Source of the DNA: Pseudomonadota bacterium
GTDB taxonomy: Bacteria; Pseudomonadota; Alphaproteobacteria; Rhizobiales; Beijerinckiaceae
Length of the DNA: 26,331 nucleotides
Assembly: GCA_028876585.1 (NCBI GenBank)
Contig: JAGWRL010000300.1
Span: 1 to 26,331, forward strand
Direction of reading: 5' to 3'
The notes under the pieces were generated by a model, which was not told the origin of the DNA, made no database searches, and saw nothing but the letters and a program-made list of their open reading frames with translations. Positions 16,993-24,316 of the stretch are shown here, piece by piece (the first letter of the stretch is position 1; each line of letters starts with the position of its first letter). The translations under genes and the position numbers were made by a program.

Positions 16993-18392
16993 GCGCCACC
17001 GGCGAACTATGGCGCGACGCGACCGAGCGGCTCGCGCTGGGGCAGGCGCGGCTGATCGACCTCTGGGGCGACGAGGGCGCGGTCTGCCTCGCGCTCGCCG
17101 CGCCGCAGGTGCAAATCCTGCGGCTCGCCTGTCCGGACGGCGGCTTTCCCTCGCTCGCCGCCGCGCATCCCGGCGCGATCCGGCTGGAGCGGGCGCTCGC
17201 CGACCTGCACGGGCTGGAGCCGCGCGGCGCGACGGACCGGCGGCCCTGGCTCGATCACGGCCGCTGGCCGCAGTCGGCGCCGCAGCCGCCTTACGCGTTT
17301 CGCACGGCGGAAGGGCCGGGGCTGCATCAGATTCCGGTCGGCCCGGTGCATGCCGGCATCATCGAGCCCGGCCATTTCCGCTTTCACGCCAGCGGCGAGA
17401 CGGTGGTGCGGCTGGAGGAGCGGCTCGGCTATGTCCACAAGGGCGTCGAGCGGCTGGCGCGCGGGGCGAGCCTGGCCGTCGGGGCGACGCTGGCCGGCCG
17501 CGTCAGCGGCGATTCCACCGTCGCCTACGCCTACGCCTATGCGCGCGCCGTTGAGATGGCGCTTGGCGTCGAGGCTCCGCCCCGCGCGGTGTGGTTGCGC
17601 GCGCTGATGGCGGAACTGGAGCGGATCGCCAATCACCTCGGCGATTTCGGCGCCGTCTGCAACGACGCCGCCTTTTCGCTGATGCACGCCCACACCGGCA
17701 TCTGGCGCGAGCGCACCTTGCGCGTGGCGCAGGCCGCGTTCGGGCATCGGCTGATGATGGACGCCATCGTTCCCGGCGGGGTCGCGGTCGATCTGACGCC
17801 GGCGGGCGCGCAGGCGATCCGCGCCCATCTCGCGGCGCTGCGGCCGGCGCTGGCGCGGCTGGTCGAGCTTTACGACGACACTGCCTCGTTGCAGGACCGC
17901 ACGGTCGGCACGGGGATTCTGTCGGCCGAGTTGGCGCGGCTTTGGGGCGCGGGCGGCTTCGTCGGGCGCGCGTCGGGGCGCGATTTCGACGCACGGCGCG
18001 ATCACGCCTATGCGCCTTACGACGTGTTGCCGGTCGAGCCGGTCGTGCGCGAAAATGGCGACGTGGATGCGCGGGTGCGGGTGCGGATCGGCGAGATCGA
18101 GCAGAGTTGCATGCTGGTCGAGCAGATGCTCGACGCGCTGCCGCAGGGCGGCCTGACGGGGGATTTGCCCTTGCGCGCCGGCGAGGGCTACGCCTTGGTG
18201 GAGGGCTTTCGCGGCGACGTGTTCGTCCATGTGCGGATCGGCGCCGACGGTCGGCTCGCCTGTCTGCGGCCGCGCGATCCCTCGTGGTTCCAGTGGCCGC
18301 TGCTGGAAGCGGCGATCGAGGGCAACATCGTCGCGGATTTTCCGCTATGCAACAAGTCGTTCAACTGCGCCTATTCCGGGGTCGATCTGTAA
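16989..18392 (+). CDS. HyfG/HycE-like (NuoC-NuoD fusion) large subunit lacking nickel ligands
   Basis: A 467-residue protein related to the large subunit of group 4 [NiFe] hydrogenases and to NuoC-NuoD of complex I. Residues 1-110 resemble NuoC (FPSLAAAHPGAIRLERALAD, HGLEP, RPWLDHGRWP). Residues 111-467 are NuoD/HycE-like (GPVHAGIIEPGHF, LGYVHKGVERLARG, ELERIANHLGDFGAV, VPGGVAVDL). Where hydrogenases have RxCGxC, this has R171-V-S173-G-D-S176. The C-terminus has C454 and C460 (PLCNKSFNC) rather than the DPCxxC pair. It is therefore unlikely to bind Ni-Fe and fits the 'energy-converting hydrogenase-related' (Ehr) group. The start is ATGA-coupled to xdhB. No membrane subunits (HyfB/C/E/F) are in the window, so its partner complex is uncertain. 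Confidence 0.85.
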
Positions 18393-18395
18393 GCC

Positions 18396-18917
18396 ATGCG
18401 CCGCACGCTGCTTGAAGGGCTGAAGACGCCGCTCGCCGAGGTCGCGCCCGCGTCCGACGACGCCGAAATCGCGGCGCTGGCGGCGGAATTGCGCCAGGGC
18501 TCCTACGCCCGGCTCGGGCGCGGCCTGTCGATCCGCCTCGTCGACGCCGGCTCCTGCAACGGTTGCGAACTGGAGATCAACGCGCTCGGCAACGCCTATT
18601 ACGATCTGGAGCGGTTCGGCCTGAAATTCGTCGCTTCGCCCCGCCATGCCGATGTGGTGCTGGTGACCGGCCCGGTGACGCTGAACATGCGCGAGGCGCT
18701 GGAGCGCACCTACGCCGCGACGCCGGCACCGAAATGGGTGGTCGCCGCCGGCGCCTGCGCCCGCGACGGCCATGTGTTCAAAGGCTCCTACGCCGTCGTC
18801 GACGGCGTCGCCGCGGTGCTGCCGGTCGATCTCTACATTCCCGGCTGTCCGCCGACGCCGAACGCGCTCTTAAAGGGGCTGATCGCGCTGATGCGCGGGC
18901 CTCAGGCCAAAGCCTGA
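18396..18917 (+). CDS. HyfI/NuoB-like iron-sulfur subunit
   Basis: A 173-residue homologue of NuoB and of HycG/HyfI, the subunit carrying the 4Fe-4S cluster next to the catalytic or quinone site. All four ligand cysteines are present: C54 and C57 (DAGSCNGCELEINAL), C121 (AAGACARDGHVF) and C151 (YIPGCPPTP). It starts 4 nt after the HyfG-like gene and must be its partner. It is the last gene of the ten-gene plus-strand run. Its 3' end overlaps metY on the other strand by 16 bp. With an intact cluster beside a Ni-less large subunit, electron transfer rather than H2 chemistry is the likely job. Confidence 0.87.
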   Translation: MRRTLLEGLKTPLAEVAPASDDAEIAALAAELRQGSYARLGRGLSIRLVDAGSCNGCELEINALGNAYYDLERFGLKFVASPRHADVVLVTGPVTLNMREALERTYAATPAPKWVVAAGACARDGHVFKGSYAVVDGVAAVLPVDLYIPGCPPTPNALLKGLIALMRGPQAKA

Positions 18918-20179
18918 TCGAGGTCGGCGATCAGGTCCTCGACGTCTTCGAGCCCGATCGACAGCCGCACCACGTCCGGCCCGGCGCCGGCGGCCGTCTT
19001 TTGCGCGTCCGACAGCTGGCGGTGCGTGGTCGAGGCGGGGTGGATCACGAGGCTGCGGGTGTCGCCGATATTGGCGACATGGCTGAACAATTGCAGCTTG
19101 CTGACGAGATCGACGCCCGCCTGATAACCGCCCTTGACGCCGAAGGTGAACACGCCGCCGACGCCGCGCGGGCACAGCCTTTGCGCCAGCGCGTAATCCT
19201 TGTTGCTCTCCAGCCCGGCGTAGGAGACCCAGCCGACCTTGGCGTGGCCGGCCAGATGTTTGGCGACAGCGAGCGCATTGTCGCAATGGCGGCGCATCCG
19301 CAGGCTCAGCGTCTCGACGCCGGTGAGGATCAGGAAGGCGTTGAACGGCGACAGCGCCGGGCCGAGATCGCGTAAGCCCAGCACGCGACAGGCGATGGCG
19401 AAGCCGAAATTGCCGAAGGTCTCGGCCAGCACCATGCCGTTATATTCCGGCCGCGGCGCCGACAGCATGGGATAGCGCGCGTCGCCGAGCCATTCGAACG
19501 AACCGCAATCGACGATCATCCCGCCCATCGAATTGCCGTGGCCGCCGAGAAATTTGGTCGCGGAATGGACGATGATGTCGGCGCCGTGCTCGGCCGGGCG
19601 CAACAGATAGGGCGTCGCCAGCGTGTTGTCGACGATCAGCGGCAGCCGCGCCTCGCGGGCGATTTTGGCGATCGCGTCGATGTCGCACACGACGCCGCCG
19701 GGATTGGCGATCGATTCGGTGAAGATCGCGCGCGTCTTGTCGTTGATGGCGGCCTTGAACGTGTCGGGCTCGTCGGGGTTGGCCCAACGGACGGTCCAGC
19801 CGTAGTTCTTGAAGGCGTGGTTGAACTGGTTGATCGAGCCGCCGTAGAGCTTGGTTGAGGCGACGAATTCGTCGCCCGGCCGCATCAATGTGTGGAACAC
19901 CAGCATTTGCGCGGCGTGGCCGGAGGCGACGGCGAGCGCGGCGGGGCAACCTTCGAGCGCAGCGATGCGCTCCTCCAGCGCCGCATTGGTCGGATTGGTG
20001 ATGCGGGTGTAGATGTTGCCGAACGCTTGCAGACCAAACAAGGAGGCGGCGTGATCGACGTCGTCGAACACGAAAGCGTTGGTCTGGTAGATCGGCGTGA
20101 TACGGGCGCCGGTGGTCGGGTCGGGGCGGGCGCCGGCGTGGATCGACAGGGTCGAGAAACCGGGTTCGTCGTTGCTCAT
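18902..20179 (-). CDS. metY: O-acetylhomoserine aminocarboxypropyltransferase (O-acetylhomoserine sulfhydrylase)
   Basis: A 425-residue PLP enzyme of the Cys/Met metabolism family that makes homocysteine from O-acetylhomoserine and sulfide. The PLP lysine is Lys209 in HSATKFLGGHGNSMGG. Other family motifs are YQTNAFVF, YTRITNPTNAALEERIAALEG, SGHAAQMLVFHTLMRPGDEF, LYGGSINQF and VDNTLATPYL. The full length of about 425 and the C-terminal SNIGDT-like segment (VANIGDTRSLVIHPASTTH) indicate MetY rather than the shorter MetZ or MetB. The ATG at 20179 has GGAGG about 9 nt upstream, inside a small hairpin. It lies 27 nt downstream of the AlaX-type gene and may share its transcript. Its stop lies within the hyfI-like gene. 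Confidence 0.93.
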   Translation of the reverse strand: MSNDEPGFSTLSIHAGARPDPTTGARITPIYQTNAFVFDDVDHAASLFGLQAFGNIYTRITNPTNAALEERIAALEGCPAALAVASGHAAQMLVFHTLMRPGDEFVASTKLYGGSINQFNHAFKNYGWTVRWANPDEPDTFKAAINDKTRAIFTESIANPGGVVCDIDAIAKIAREARLPLIVDNTLATPYLLRPAEHGADIIVHSATKFLGGHGNSMGGMIVDCGSFEWLGDARYPMLSAPRPEYNGMVLAETFGNFGFAIACRVLGLRDLGPALSPFNAFLILTGVETLSLRMRRHCDNALAVAKHLAGHAKVGWVSYAGLESNKDYALAQRLCPRGVGGVFTFGVKGGYQAGVDLVSKLQLFSHVANIGDTRSLVIHPASTTHRQLSDAQKTAAGAGPDVVRLSIGLEDVEDLIADLDQALA

Positions 20180-20183
20180 GTCA

Positions 20184-20203
20184 GCGCCCTCCGTGATGGG
20201 CGC
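20184..20203 (-). promoter_or_regulatory. Hairpin occluding the metY ribosome-binding site
   Basis: On the minus strand GCGCCC-N8-GGGCGC forms a 6-bp stem directly before metY. The SD GGAGG starts in the loop and runs into the 3' arm. It fills nearly the whole 27-nt gap between the alaX-type stop and metY. It could regulate metY translation or be a terminator remnant; there is no T-run. Confidence 0.4.
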
Positions 20204-20206
20204 GAT

Positions 20207-20932
20207 TTAGACTGATGCGGCGGGGTCGGGCAAACGAATCCGCACGCGCCGGTTCTGCTTGCCCTTCTTTTCGATGCCCGTCACCTCGATGCGGCCGATC
20301 TCGGCGAGCCGCGCGACATGCGTGCCGCCGCAGGGTTGCAGGTCGAGGCCGGCGATCTCGACCAGACGCACGCGGCCGGCGCCCGTCGGCGGCTTGACCT
20401 TCATCGTCTTGACCAGACCGGGGTTGGCCGCGAGCTCTTCGTCGGTGATCCAGCGCGTCGTCACCGCCGCGTCGGTCGCCGTCAGCTCGGCCAGCCGCGC
20501 CTCGATCTCGGCGCGGTCGAACGCGGTCTCGCCGGAATCGAAATCGAGCCGCCCCTCCGCCTCGCCGACCGAGCCGCCGGTGACGGGATAGGGCAGCACG
20601 ACGGACAGCAGATGCAGCGCGGTGTGGGCGCGCATCCTGTCATAACGGGTCGCCCAGTCGAGCCGGGCGGTCACGCGCTCGCCGGGCGCAGGCAGGGGTG
20701 CGCCTTCGGCGGGGACGAGCAGGATGGTCTGGCGGTCGGAATCGTAAACCGTGTCGGCGATGGCGATTTCGCCGCCATCGGCGCGCGCCAGCGTCCCCCG
20801 GTCGCCCGGTTGGCCGCCGCCTCGGGGATAGAACAGCGCGACGTCGAGGCGGATGCGGCCGGGCGCGGCGTCGCGCACGACAGCGGCGGCCTCGCGCACG
20901 TAAGGATCGGATCGGAACAGCGGTTCGCTCAT
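20207..20932 (-). CDS. Alanyl-tRNA editing protein (AlaX family)
   Basis: A 241-residue free-standing homologue of the AlaRS editing domain, which hydrolyses mischarged Ser-tRNA(Ala) (and Gly-tRNA). The zinc site is formed by H103 and H107 (RAHTALHLLS) and C201 and H205 (LQPCGGTHV). The N-terminal FYPRGGGQPGDRGTL and the GGSVGEAEGRLDFD segment are typical AlaX/AlaRS-editing sequences. It is too short to contain the AlaRS catalytic or anticodon regions, so it acts in trans. Located upstream of metY on the same strand; a metabolic link is not obvious. Divergent from the GGDEF-EAL gene across 169 bp. Confidence 0.92.
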   Translation of the reverse strand: MSEPLFRSDPYVREAAAVVRDAAPGRIRLDVALFYPRGGGQPGDRGTLARADGGEIAIADTVYDSDRQTILLVPAEGAPLPAPGERVTARLDWATRYDRMRAHTALHLLSVVLPYPVTGGSVGEAEGRLDFDSGETAFDRAEIEARLAELTATDAAVTTRWITDEELAANPGLVKTMKVKPPTGAGRVRLVEIAGLDLQPCGGTHVARLAEIGRIEVTGIEKKGKQNRRVRIRLPDPAASV

Positions 20933-21028
20933 TGCCGCTGCGTTAGCACGCGCGCGCGCGGCGCCAAAACGGGAATAGCGCGCATTTGCAGACGTCGCGC
21001 AGCATGGCGTTAACTCATTTCCGCAGCC

Positions 21029-21061
21029 CTTCCTTCATGGCGCGGCGCCATAAGAAGGAAG
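21029..21061 (+). promoter_or_regulatory. Long hairpin in the leader of the GGDEF-EAL gene
   Basis: CTTCCTTC (21029-21036) pairs with GAAGGAAG (21054-21061), and ATGGCG (21037-21042) pairs with CGCCAT (21046-21051). The loop is CGG and there is a bulge of two A. The 14-bp stem lies 40 nt before the ATG, in the divergent alaX/GGDEF-EAL region where no terminator is needed. It is probably a transcript leader structure or a double-sided operator. Confidence 0.55.
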
Positions 21062-21083
21062 TTCCCGCGAGCGAGGCGGGGAA
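21062..21083 (+). promoter_or_regulatory. Second leader hairpin before the GGDEF-EAL gene
   Basis: TTCCCGC-N7-GCGGGGAA pairs over 5 GC-rich base pairs plus TT/AA with one bulged G, immediately after the larger hairpin and 18 nt before the ATG. The two stems stack end to end. Confidence 0.4.
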
Positions 21084-21101
21084 AACTGCGAACGACAGGC
21101 G

Positions 21102-23042
21102 ATGTGGAAGAAGTTACGCGAACTGATGACGGTGGCGGGAGACGATCTCGATCTCGTCAAAGCTCAATATCGTGTGTTCGCCAAGCAAATTCCGCTGCTA
21201 TATTTCATCCTTTGCGTCAACACGCTGGCGATCGTCTATACGTTCGCGCGCTTCGGGCATCAATGGATCACGGCTTATCTTCCCGGCGTGCTGGTCGCGT
21301 TCTGCATCTCGCGCGGCTTCACGTGGTGGCGCCGGGGCGATCAGGAGGTCTCGACCGAGGCCGCGCTGCGGTTGATGCGTGCGACGACGTGGCTCGGAAT
21401 TGCGCTGGCGGCGGTGTTCAGCGCCTGGGGATTCGCGATCTACGGTTATGGCGACGCCTACGCCAAGGGGCAGATGGTGTTCTTCCTCGCGCTGACCATG
21501 ATCGCCTGCACCTTCTGCCTCACCCAGTTGCGGGCGGCCGCGCTCAGCGTCGCCTTCATCGGCGTGGGGCCCTACAGCGTGTATTTCTTCTTCGCCGACC
21601 ACGGCAATTTCCGCGCCCTCGCGGTCATCCTCGCGCTGGTCTCGATCGGCATGGTGACGACGATCCTGCGCAACTACGACGATTTCGCCCGGCTGGTGAT
21701 CTCGCAGCGCGCGCTGCTGGCCGAACATAAGGAGACGTTGCGGCTGGGCGAGGAAAACTCGCGGCTGGCCAATCTGGACCCGCTCACCGGGCTCGCCAAC
21801 CGGCGCCGGTTCATCGCCCGCCTGACCGAGCTGTCCGGCGCGGCGCCGCTCGCCATGGCCTTCCTCGATCTCGACGGCTTCAAGACCGTCAACGACGAAC
21901 ACGGCCACGAAGTCGGCGACGCGCTGATCGCTTATGTCGCGAAGGCGTTCGCGCAATGCCTGCCCGAGGGGGCGTTGCTGGCGCGGCTCGGCGGCGACGA
22001 ATTCGCCGCGCTGGTCTCAGGCCCGGAGGCTGCGCGCGAGATACTGGCGTTCGCCAAGGCGGCCTGCGCGCGGCTGGAGCACGCGCTGCCGATCGGCGCG
22101 CGCTCGGTCCATGTCGGCGTCAGCATCGGCGTCGCGACGGCGGCGGCGGGCGATTGCGACGCCCACGAACTGCTGCGCCGCGCCGATGTCGCGATGTATC
22201 ACGTCAAGGCCAACGGCAAGGGCGGCGTCAAGCTCTACGGCGGCGAACTCGACCACGACCGGCGCATGCAAAGCGCGCTGAAGGACGAAATCTGCGGCGG
22301 CCTCGATCGCGGCGAATTCGAGATGCATTACCAGCCGATCGTCGATGCGCGGTCGAAGGAGATCGTCTCCGTCGAGGCGTTGCTGCGCTGGCCCGCGCGC
22401 GCGGGCGGGCCGCTTGGCCCCGACGCGTTCATCCCGACCGCCGAGGGCGAGGGGTTGATCGACGCGCTCGGCCTGTTCGCGTTGCGCCGCGCCTGCGAGG
22501 ATTTTCTCAGCTTCGACAAGATCGCGGTCAGCGTCAACGTCTCGCCGGCGCAGTTCCGTGACCCCGATTTCGAGCGCAAGGTGGCCAGGGTGCTGGCCGA
22601 GACCGGTTTTCCCGCCCAGCGGCTGAGCCTTGAGGTGACCGAGGGGTATCTGATCGGCAATCCAGAGCGCGCGGCCAGCGTGATCGACGCGCTCAAGGCG
22701 ATGGGCGCCTCCGTCGTGCTCGACGATTTCGGCGCCGGCTACACCAGCATCGCCTATCTGCAGAAATACGGCTTCAGCGCCATCAAGATCGACCGCTCGC
22801 TGGTCGCGCGCATCGGCGAGGACGAAAAGGCGCGGGTGCTGGTGACCGGCGTCATTTATCTCGCCAACGGGCTCGACATGCCGGTGACGGCGGAAGGCGT
22901 CGAGACCGAGGAGCAGGCGCGGCTGCTGCGCCTCGCCGGCTGCCAGAACTTGCAAGGCTTCCGGTTCTATCGGCCCAAACCGCTGCGCGATTGGCTCGGC
23001 CTCGGCCTGCTGGCGCCGACGCGATTGGCCGCGCGCGGTTAA
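21102..23042 (+). CDS. Membrane-bound GGDEF-EAL protein (c-di-GMP turnover)
   Basis: A 646-residue inner-membrane signalling protein. Five to six hydrophobic helices between residues 30 and 190 form an N-terminal sensor, followed by a short linker helix. The GGDEF domain (about 222-385) has the intact motif G297-G-D-E-F301 and DLDGFKTVND, so a cyclase is possible. The inhibitory RxxD I-site is absent (PEGA at that place). The EAL domain (about 392-640) has E425-A-L427, N479, E511, D541-D542 (DDFGAGYTS), K562, E598 and Q618, all residues needed for phosphodiesterase activity. Both activities look possible. The SD is weak (ACAGG). The leader carries two tandem hairpins. The stop shares TTAA with the convergent MetE-like gene. 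Confidence 0.93.
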   Translation: MWKKLRELMTVAGDDLDLVKAQYRVFAKQIPLLYFILCVNTLAIVYTFARFGHQWITAYLPGVLVAFCISRGFTWWRRGDQEVSTEAALRLMRATTWLGIALAAVFSAWGFAIYGYGDAYAKGQMVFFLALTMIACTFCLTQLRAAALSVAFIGVGPYSVYFFFADHGNFRALAVILALVSIGMVTTILRNYDDFARLVISQRALLAEHKETLRLGEENSRLANLDPLTGLANRRRFIARLTELSGAAPLAMAFLDLDGFKTVNDEHGHEVGDALIAYVAKAFAQCLPEGALLARLGGDEFAALVSGPEAAREILAFAKAACARLEHALPIGARSVHVGVSIGVATAAAGDCDAHELLRRADVAMYHVKANGKGGVKLYGGELDHDRRMQSALKDEICGGLDRGEFEMHYQPIVDARSKEIVSVEALLRWPARAGGPLGPDAFIPTAEGEGLIDALGLFALRRACEDFLSFDKIAVSVNVSPAQFRDPDFERKVARVLAETGFPAQRLSLEVTEGYLIGNPERAASVIDALKAMGASVVLDDFGAGYTSIAYLQKYGFSAIKIDRSLVARIGEDEKARVLVTGVIYLANGLDMPVTAEGVETEEQARLLRLAGCQNLQGFRFYRPKPLRDWLGLGLLAPTRLAARG

Positions 23043-24151
23043 ACCCCGCCCCAAACCTCTGTCGCCACTTCGACGCAGCGCGCCAGCTTTGTCCACTGGT
23101 CGGCCTCGGTCAGGTCGTTGCCGTGCGCGGTCGAGGAGAAGCCGCACTGGTGGCTCAGCGCGCATTGCTCCAGCGGCACGTAATGGGCGGCCTCGTCGAT
23201 GCGGCGCTTGATCTCGTCCTTCGGTTCGGCGGCGGCGTGTTTGGACGACATCAGGCCGAGCACGACCGTCACGCCCTTGGGCGTGAAGCGCAACGGCGCG
23301 AAATCGCCGGAGCGCTCGTCGTCGTATTCGAGGAAGAAGCCGTCGATTTTCATCTCGTTGAGCAGGATTTCCGCCACCGGCTCATAGCCGCCCTGCGCCA
23401 CCCAGGCGCTCTTGAAATTGCCGCGGCAGAGATGGACCGTGATCGTCATGTCCTTCGGCCGGTCGCGGATCGAATCGTTGACCAGCTTGCAATAGAGCCG
23501 GACCAGCGCGTCGGGATCGTCGCCGCGCGCGCGCGTGCGCTCGCGGATCGCGGGGTCGCAGAGATAGGCGAGGTTGGTGTCGTCCAGCTGCAAATAGCGC
23601 AGGCCGCGGCGGGCGAGATCGTTGACTTCGTCGCGATAGGCGGCGGTGAGGTCGTCGTAGAAATCCTCCAGCTTCGGATAGACCCGGTCGCTGATCGCCT
23701 CGCGCCCGCCGCGGAAATGCAGCATCGACGGCGCGGGGATGCAGACTTTGGGCGTCGCGCCGACGACGCCCTTGAGGAAATCGTAATCGGCGCCCTGGAT
23801 CGGCGAGGCATGTTTGATCTTGGATTCGACATGCATGGTCGGCGGCTTGAAGCCGACCTGGGTGCCGTCGTCCTTGCGGAAGGCGGAGGAGAACTCGCCG
23901 TAGCGGACCTCGACGCCGTCGAGCTTTTCGAGGAAATCGACGTGGAAATAGGTGCGGCGGAACTCGCCGTCGGTGATCCCCTTCAGGCCGACCGATTCCT
24001 GGTTCTTCACCACCTCGCGGATGCACTCGTCCTCGACGGCGCGCAAGGCTTCGGCGGTGATCTCGCTGGCGAAGAATTTCTCCCGCGCCTGGCGCAGGCG
24101 CGCGGGGCGCAGGAAGCTGCCGACGTGGTCGGCGCGGAACGGCGGGGACAT
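23039..24151 (-). CDS. MetE C-terminal-domain homologue (cobalamin-independent methionine synthase family)
   Basis: A 370-residue protein corresponding only to the catalytic C-terminal half of MetE. It would transfer a methyl group to a thiol such as homocysteine. The zinc ligands are complete: H240 and C242 (TVHLCRGNF), E275 (FFLEYDDERSGDF) and C336 (SHQCGFSST). ADHVGSFLRP and GLKGITDGEFRRTYFH are the usual N-terminal blocks of the short MetE-like (YxjG/YxjH-type) proteins. It lacks the N-terminal MetE domain that helps bind polyglutamyl-methyltetrahydrofolate, so the methyl donor may differ. The ATG at 24151 has GGGAGGA 4 nt upstream; the much longer open frame upstream is antisense to the acyltransferase gene. 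A palindrome at 24202-24219 lies upstream. Confidence 0.9.
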   Translation of the reverse strand: MSPPFRADHVGSFLRPARLRQAREKFFASEITAEALRAVEDECIREVVKNQESVGLKGITDGEFRRTYFHVDFLEKLDGVEVRYGEFSSAFRKDDGTQVGFKPPTMHVESKIKHASPIQGADYDFLKGVVGATPKVCIPAPSMLHFRGGREAISDRVYPKLEDFYDDLTAAYRDEVNDLARRGLRYLQLDDTNLAYLCDPAIRERTRARGDDPDALVRLYCKLVNDSIRDRPKDMTITVHLCRGNFKSAWVAQGGYEPVAEILLNEMKIDGFFLEYDDERSGDFAPLRFTPKGVTVVLGLMSSKHAAAEPKDEIKRRIDEAAHYVPLEQCALSHQCGFSSTAHGNDLTEADQWTKLARCVEVATEVWGGV

Positions 24152-24201
24152 GGCTCCTCCCAAAGGTTTCGCCAAGGTTAGCACCAGACGCGGCGCCCGC
24201 C

Positions 24202-24223
24202 AAGTTGATAACTCAACTTTTTT
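24202..24223. promoter_or_regulatory. Perfect 7-bp dyad in the metE-like/acyltransferase divergent region
   Basis: AAGTTGA-TAAC-TCAACTT is a perfect inverted repeat (24202-24219), followed on the plus strand by a run ending at 24223 that gives six T in a row. It could be an operator (the size and AT-rich symmetry suit MarR-type repressors) or a small intrinsic terminator on the plus strand. It lies 50 nt before the MetE-like start, a promoter-proximal place, which favours an operator. Confidence 0.5.
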
Positions 24224-24301
24224 CGGCAAACCGCGCTTGGGCGAAACTTTACCTGTCGCGGGTAAGCTCGCGGCCAGGCCACAGGTTTTCGCGCGCTCAG
24301 C

Positions 24302-24307
24302 GGAGGA
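24302..24307 (+). promoter_or_regulatory. Shine-Dalgarno deciding the acyltransferase start
   Basis: GGAGGA lies 9 nt before TTG at 24317 but 21 nt before the first ATG at 24329. It sits too close (under 1 nt) to another TTG at 24308. This favours the TTG at 24317. Confidence 0.5.
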
Positions 24308-24316
24308 TTGCGAGTT

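Noticed and set aside
20100..20260. SAM-II riboswitch before metY
   Set aside because: Only 27 nt separate the genes and I could not recognise the conserved core. A covariance-model search would be needed, so only the hairpin is reported.
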